From the NCBI GenBank assembly GCA_017552495.1, contig JAFZPW010000107.1, positions 1 through 8,713 on the forward strand: 8,713 nt of DNA, given 5' to 3'. The translations under genes were made by a program, and so were the position numbers. Source of the stretch: Clostridia bacterium (GTDB lineage Bacteria > Bacillota > Clostridia > Oscillospirales > Butyricicoccaceae). Below are positions 5,573 to 8,713 of the stretch, in pieces. How positions within the stretch are numbered: position 1 is the first letter of the stretch; each line of letters starts with the position of its first letter. The notes beneath the pieces are model-generated. The model ran no database searches, was not told the DNA's origin, and saw only the letters and a program-made list of their open reading frames with translations.

Positions 5573-6652
5573 ATGAAACGGGAATTGATTTTGCGAATTC
5601 GAGACCTTTATATCAGCTTCCGCACGGCGGCCGGAACGGTGAACTCCATCCGCGGCGTCAATCTGGATCTTTACCGGGGCGAAACCATCGCCATCGTGGG
5701 AGAATCCGGATCCGGAAAGTCCGTGACCATGAAGGCCACCATGGGAATTCTCAGCAGCAATGGCAAAGTGAATGACGGCGTCATAGAGTTTTATTCCAAA
5801 GACAACGAAAATGCCGTCACGTATCGCATTCTGGAGATGTCCAAGCGCGAGATCCGCAGAGAGATCAGCGGGAAACGGATCGCCATGGTCTTTCAGGATC
5901 CCATGACCTCCTTGAATCCGACCATGTCCATTGGAACGCAGCTAATGGAGGGAATGCGTCATCACGACAAGCTCAGCCGGGCGGAAGCGTGGAAGAAAGC
6001 GGTGTCGCTTTTGAAAATGGTAGAGATTCCGGAACCGGAAAAACGAATGCGGAGTTATCCGCATCAGCTTTCCGGCGGGATGCGGCAGCGCGTCAACATC
6101 GCCATCGCTTTGTCCTGCGATCCGGAAATTTTGATTTGTGACGAGCCAACCACGGCGCTGGACGTGACGATTCAGGCAAAAATTCTGGAACTGATCCAGA
6201 ACATCCAGAAGGAACGAAACCTTTCGGTCATTTATATCACCCATGATCTTGGCGTGGTATCCAAGATTGCCGATTATGTTTCGGTCATGTACGCGGGAAA
6301 AATCGTGGAGCAGGGAACGGTCAATGAAATCTTTTATGATCCGCGGCATCCCTACACTTGGGGACTTTTGTCCTCGATCCCCGACGTCACCTCTGATCAA
6401 AAACTGTTTACCATCCCGGGCAGCCCGCCGAATCTGCTGCACCCGGTAAAGGGCGATGCGTTTGCTCCGCGCAACATTTATGCCATCGGCATGGATTATC
6501 TGGAGGAGCCGCCCATGTTCAAAATCACCAAGACGCATTATGCCGCCACATGGCTGCTGGACAAACGAGCGCCAAAGGTGCATATGCCGACGTCTCTTCG
6601 CGCAAGAATTGATAAAATGCTGAGGGAGGAGGGGACTGCTTATGACGAATGA
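5573..6652 (+). CDS. oppD: Oligopeptide ABC transporter ATPase OppD
   Basis: A 359-aa cytoplasmic ATPase that pairs with OppF to drive import. All ABC motifs are intact: Walker A GESGSGKS at 43-50, Q-loop Gln108 in VFQDP, signature LSGGMRQR at 166-173, Walker B ILICDEP at 186-192 followed by the D-loop ALD, and switch His224. The oligopeptide/dipeptide C-terminal extension begins near 282 (PGSPPNLLHP). In enteric OppD/DppD this extension carries four cysteines, thought to bind an iron-sulfur cluster. Here those positions read Asp, Asn, Asp and Ala (KGDAFAPRN, AIGMD, YAATWLL), so no cluster is expected. As far as I recall, Gram-positive OppD proteins share this. GTG 5558 is an alternative start that overlaps the oppC stop. 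ATG 5573 is preferred because GAGGGG at 5560-5565 sits 7 nt before it. The 3' end overlaps oppF by 11 nt. Confidence 0.94.
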   Translation: MKRELILRIRDLYISFRTAAGTVNSIRGVNLDLYRGETIAIVGESGSGKSVTMKATMGILSSNGKVNDGVIEFYSKDNENAVTYRILEMSKREIRREISGKRIAMVFQDPMTSLNPTMSIGTQLMEGMRHHDKLSRAEAWKKAVSLLKMVEIPEPEKRMRSYPHQLSGGMRQRVNIAIALSCDPEILICDEPTTALDVTIQAKILELIQNIQKERNLSVIYITHDLGVVSKIADYVSVMYAGKIVEQGTVNEIFYDPRHPYTWGLLSSIPDVTSDQKLFTIPGSPPNLLHPVKGDAFAPRNIYAIGMDYLEEPPMFKITKTHYAATWLLDKRAPKVHMPTSLRARIDKMLREEGTAYDE

Positions 6653-7565
6653 CGAGCGTCTTTTGGAGGTCGAAGGATTGAAGCAACACTTTCGGGTGTC
6701 TTCCGGATTTACGGTGAAGGCCGTCAACGGCGTGAGTTTTCATATCCGAAGAGGCGAGACCTTTGGCCTTGTGGGAGAATCCGGATCCGGAAAAACCACG
6801 ATTGGTCGAACGATCATCCGTCTTTATACGCCGACAGAAGGCCACGTTCGGTTTGAAGGAACCGACATTTCCGGAGCGTTGTCGCATCAGGCCCTTTCGC
6901 AGCTTCGAACAAAAATGCAAATGATCTTTCAGGATCCGATGGCGTGTCTGAATCCCAGAAAAAAAGTGATTGATATTGTCGCGCAGGGGCTGGATATCCA
7001 CCGCCTCTACCGATCCCGGCAAGAGCGGCGGGAAAAGGTTTATGAAATGCTGGAAACGGTCGGCTTGTCGGAAGAGCATGCGAATCGCTATCCGCATCAG
7101 TTTTCCGGCGGTCAGCGTCAGCGCATCGGTATTGCACGCGCTCTGATTATGCAGCCGAGTTTGGTGATTGCGGATGAACCCATTACCGCGCTGGACGTAT
7201 CGATTCAGGCACAGGTGGTCAATCTGCTGAAGTCGATTCAGGAAACCACCGGCATCGCGTATTTGTTTATTGCGCATGATTTGTCCATGGTTCACTATAT
7301 TTCCGATCGAATCGGCGTTTTGCATCGCGGCTATTTGGTGGAAACCGGAACGTCACAAGAGATATTTTCCAACCCGATCCATCCCTATACCCGCTCGCTG
7401 CTTTCCGCCATTCCGCATCCAAACCCGATTTTGGAGAAAAAAAGAAAGTCGATCCCCTATGATCCCGCGGTGCTTGGGATCGAATATGACCGGGGAGCCC
7501 TCCGCCACCTGGAAGGGGAACACTTTGTTCTGAGCACGGAAGAAGAATTCACCGCCTGGACGTAA
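6642..7565 (+). CDS. oppF: Oligopeptide ABC transporter ATPase OppF
   Basis: A 307-aa second ATPase of the Opp complex. Motifs: Walker A GESGSGKT at 45-52, Q-loop Gln97 in IFQDP, signature FSGGQRQR at 154-161, Walker B LVIADEP at 174-180 with ALD just after, and switch His212. SGFTVKAVNGVSF near the N-terminus and the MACLNPR stretch after the Q-loop are typical of OppF rather than OppD. The tail after 260 is short (YDPAVLG, then GEHFVLSTEEEF) and has no cysteines, the Gram-positive form. ATG 6642 lies within the last codons of oppD and is preceded by a very strong GGGAGGAGGGG at 6624-6634. The overlap implies coupled translation and a balanced OppD:OppF ratio. It is the last gene of the operon, because a terminator follows 16 nt after the stop. 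Confidence 0.94.
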   Translation: MTNDERLLEVEGLKQHFRVSSGFTVKAVNGVSFHIRRGETFGLVGESGSGKTTIGRTIIRLYTPTEGHVRFEGTDISGALSHQALSQLRTKMQMIFQDPMACLNPRKKVIDIVAQGLDIHRLYRSRQERREKVYEMLETVGLSEEHANRYPHQFSGGQRQRIGIARALIMQPSLVIADEPITALDVSIQAQVVNLLKSIQETTGIAYLFIAHDLSMVHYISDRIGVLHRGYLVETGTSQEIFSNPIHPYTRSLLSAIPHPNPILEKKRKSIPYDPAVLGIEYDRGALRHLEGEHFVLSTEEEFTAWT

Positions 7566-7580
7566 GCCGCTTCGGCTTGC

Positions 7581-7601
7581 GCCGCGGTGAGGCGGCCTTT
7601 T
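7581..7601 (+). terminator. Probable rho-independent terminator of the opp operon
   Basis: GCCGC (7581-7585) and GCGGC (7592-7596) form a short GC-rich stem with a 6-nt loop, followed by CTTTT. Just upstream, AAGCCG at 7564-7569 and CGGCTT at 7573-7578 form another small hairpin that may help pausing. The stem is short and the U-tract modest, so read-through into the EamA-type gene is possible. The position 16 nt after the oppF stop supports the call. Confidence 0.6.
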
Positions 7602-7605
7602 CCGG

Positions 7606-7656
7606 AAAAACGCGCCCCGTTTGCCGGCCTGTTGCATACTGTCGGCAAATGGGGCG
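7606..7656 (-). terminator. Terminator-like hairpin facing the minus strand
   Basis: CGCCCCGTTTGCCG (7613-7626) pairs with CGGCAAATGGGGCG (7643-7656) over 14 bp with a single G-U and a 16-nt loop. Read on the minus strand, the stem is followed after CG by TTTTT (the A-run at 7606-7610). On the plus strand it is followed by TTCCGC, a poor tract. It therefore looks like a terminator for leftward transcription. No credible minus-strand protein gene lies to its right in the window. Confidence 0.5.
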
Positions 7657-7715
7657 TTCCGCTGTCGGGGGATCGTAAAAAATGCGTTCCCGCACCGCTT
7701 TTTCGCGGAAGGTTC

Positions 7716-7749
7716 TTGCAATCTTTCATTATTTTTTGTAAAGTATAAA
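7716..7749 (+). promoter_or_regulatory. Candidate promoter of the EamA-type gene
   Basis: TTGCAA at 7716-7721 with a 17-bp spacer to TAAAGT at 7739-7744 is a reasonable sigma-70-type arrangement within the only strongly AT-rich stretch between oppF and the next gene. TATAAA at 7744-7749 is a better -10 by itself, but its spacer to TTGCAA is 22 bp. The start codon lies about 40 nt downstream, so a short leader is implied. Confidence 0.4.
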
Positions 7750-7787
7750 AAGATGGAATTACCAGACGCGAAAGGACGGAAACAAGC

Positions 7788-8713
7788 GTGAAACAAGAAA
7801 AAAAGACCGAGATCAAGGCGCTGCTTGCCACCATCGTGGGGCATATTTTCTGGGGATTCAGTTTTCTTGCGTCGCGCACGGCGCTCAATACGGGACATAT
7901 GTTCCTTTTGCTGAGCCATCGGTTTTTGCTGGCTTTTTTCGTGATGAATCTGTTGCTGCTGTTTCGCTTGACCGAACTGCGGCTTCGGGGGAAACGGGTC
8001 GTGTTGCTCCTTTTGCTGGCGCTGGCTGAGCCGGTGGTGTATTTTTTCGGGGAGCAGTACGGCATTTTGCATTCCAACACCATCTTTTCCGGTGTGATGA
8101 TCGCCATGATCCCGCTGATCTGCACGCTGGCGGCGGCGCCCATTCTGGGAGAAAGGCCGACCTGGGGACAGCTTTTGTTCAGCCTGGTTTCTGTGGGCGG
8201 CGTTGTGGGCATCGGCCTGATGAGCAAGGGCTCCGGTGCGCTGGATTGGCTGGGCGTGGCGGCGCTGGCGGTGGCTGTGATTGCCGCTGCCGCCTATACG
8301 CTGCTCAGCCGCGGCGTTTCCGATGCGTTCACTCCCTTTGAGCGCACTTATATGATGATGGCGATGGGCGCGGTGGTTTTTACCGTGCTGGCGGCGATCT
8401 ATTGCAGAGGAAATCTTGCCGCTTATTTGCAGCCGCTGAGCGATCGGCCTTATCTGCTGTCGATTCTCTTTCTGGCGTTGCTTTGCTCGGTGGGCAGTTA
8501 TTTTCTTTCGGCTTATGCCCTCACCTATATGACGGTGGCGCGGGAAGTGGTGTTCAGCAATCTTACCACGGCGGTTTCGGTCTTTGCGGGAGCGGTATTT
8601 CTTCACGAACCCTTTTCTCCGTGGGGCGTGTTGTCCTGCGCCATGATTCTTCTGGGCATTTACGGCGTGCAGCGCGCCGCCCCAAAGGAAAACGAGCAGT
8701 CTCGCCGCGGCGA
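7788..8713 (+). CDS. EamA/DMT-superfamily transporter, 3' end cut by the window
   Basis: At least 308 residues without a stop before the window ends. Since the family is usually 285-310 aa and the last residues are polar (APKENEQSRRG), nearly the whole protein is present. It is a polytopic membrane protein with about ten segments in two similar halves of the EamA type. FWGFSFLASRTAL at 21-33 opens the first half. The second half ends AREVVFSNLTTAVSVFAGAV (251-270) then FLHEPFSPWG, the typical helix 9-loop-helix 10 pattern. Family members export or exchange amino acids and other metabolites, but the substrate cannot be predicted. The start is GTG 7788, with a plausible AAGGA at 7772-7776 (11-nt spacing, slightly long); no ATG fits the N-terminus better. 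It has its own candidate promoter and lies beyond the opp terminator, so it is probably a separate unit. Confidence 0.88.
   Translation, partial: MKQEKKTEIKALLATIVGHIFWGFSFLASRTALNTGHMFLLLSHRFLLAFFVMNLLLLFRLTELRLRGKRVVLLLLLALAEPVVYFFGEQYGILHSNTIFSGVMIAMIPLICTLAAAPILGERPTWGQLLFSLVSVGGVVGIGLMSKGSGALDWLGVAALAVAVIAAAAYTLLSRGVSDAFTPFERTYMMMAMGAVVFTVLAAIYCRGNLAAYLQPLSDRPYLLSILFLALLCSVGSYFLSAYALTYMTVAREVVFSNLTTAVSVFAGAVFLHEPFSPWGVLSCAMILLGIYGVQRAAPKENEQSRRG

Noticed and set aside
7353..8606. A 417-codon open frame on the minus strand across the EamA-type gene and the end of oppF
   Set aside because: It is rich in His, Arg, Gln and Lys, as expected for the reverse of a hydrophobic membrane protein gene, and it runs through both terminators and two unrelated genes. 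The + strand frame has clear EamA features.
1..8713. CRISPR array, tRNA/rRNA, insertion sequence, defence system or biosynthetic cluster
   Set aside because: No spaced repeats, tRNA-like folds, transposase motifs or defence/biosynthetic domains were seen on either strand. The window is a nutrient transport locus with its neighbours.

Overview
The window carries a complete oligopeptide ABC transporter operon of the OppABCDF type. It is preceded by a gene for a membrane-tethered LuxR-type regulator and followed by the start of an EamA/DMT-type exporter gene. All seven genes lie on the + strand. The OppC extracytoplasmic insertion, the cysteine-free C-terminus of OppD, the short C-terminus of OppF and the strong purine-rich ribosome binding sites fit a Gram-positive-type Opp system. 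The best guess is a moderately GC-rich Bacillota (clostridial) genome. A Coriobacteriia host is the main alternative, because 12-TM LuxR regulators are common there. No marker gene allows a firmer placement.

Layout. 1-185: leader of the regulator gene, with a pseudo-palindrome, short overlapping hairpins and an AT-rich -10-like stretch. 186-1574: a 462-aa protein with about 12 membrane segments and a C-terminal LuxR helix-turn-helix. 1575-1925: intergenic region with a strong intrinsic terminator, then two separate inverted repeats that are candidate control sites for opp. 1926-7565: oppA (lipoprotein peptide receptor), oppB and oppC (permeases), oppD and oppF (ATPases). oppB/oppC and oppD/oppF each overlap by 11 nt, and a 15-bp hairpin separates oppA from oppB. 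7566-7787: an intrinsic terminator for opp, a second terminator-like hairpin facing the other way, and a candidate promoter. 7788-8713: an EamA-family transporter still open at the window edge.

How the genes work together. OppA, lipid-anchored outside the membrane, captures oligopeptides. OppB and OppC form the channel and OppD/OppF power import. The upstream regulator is oriented to sense something in or at the membrane and bind DNA. Control of opp is a plausible guess from adjacency only, because a terminator separates the two units. The transporter genes look ordinary and intact. The points most worth a second look are the tethered regulator next to a peptide importer, the palindromes in the opp leader, the oppA-oppB hairpin, and the minus-facing terminator at 7606-7656 that has no obvious gene.
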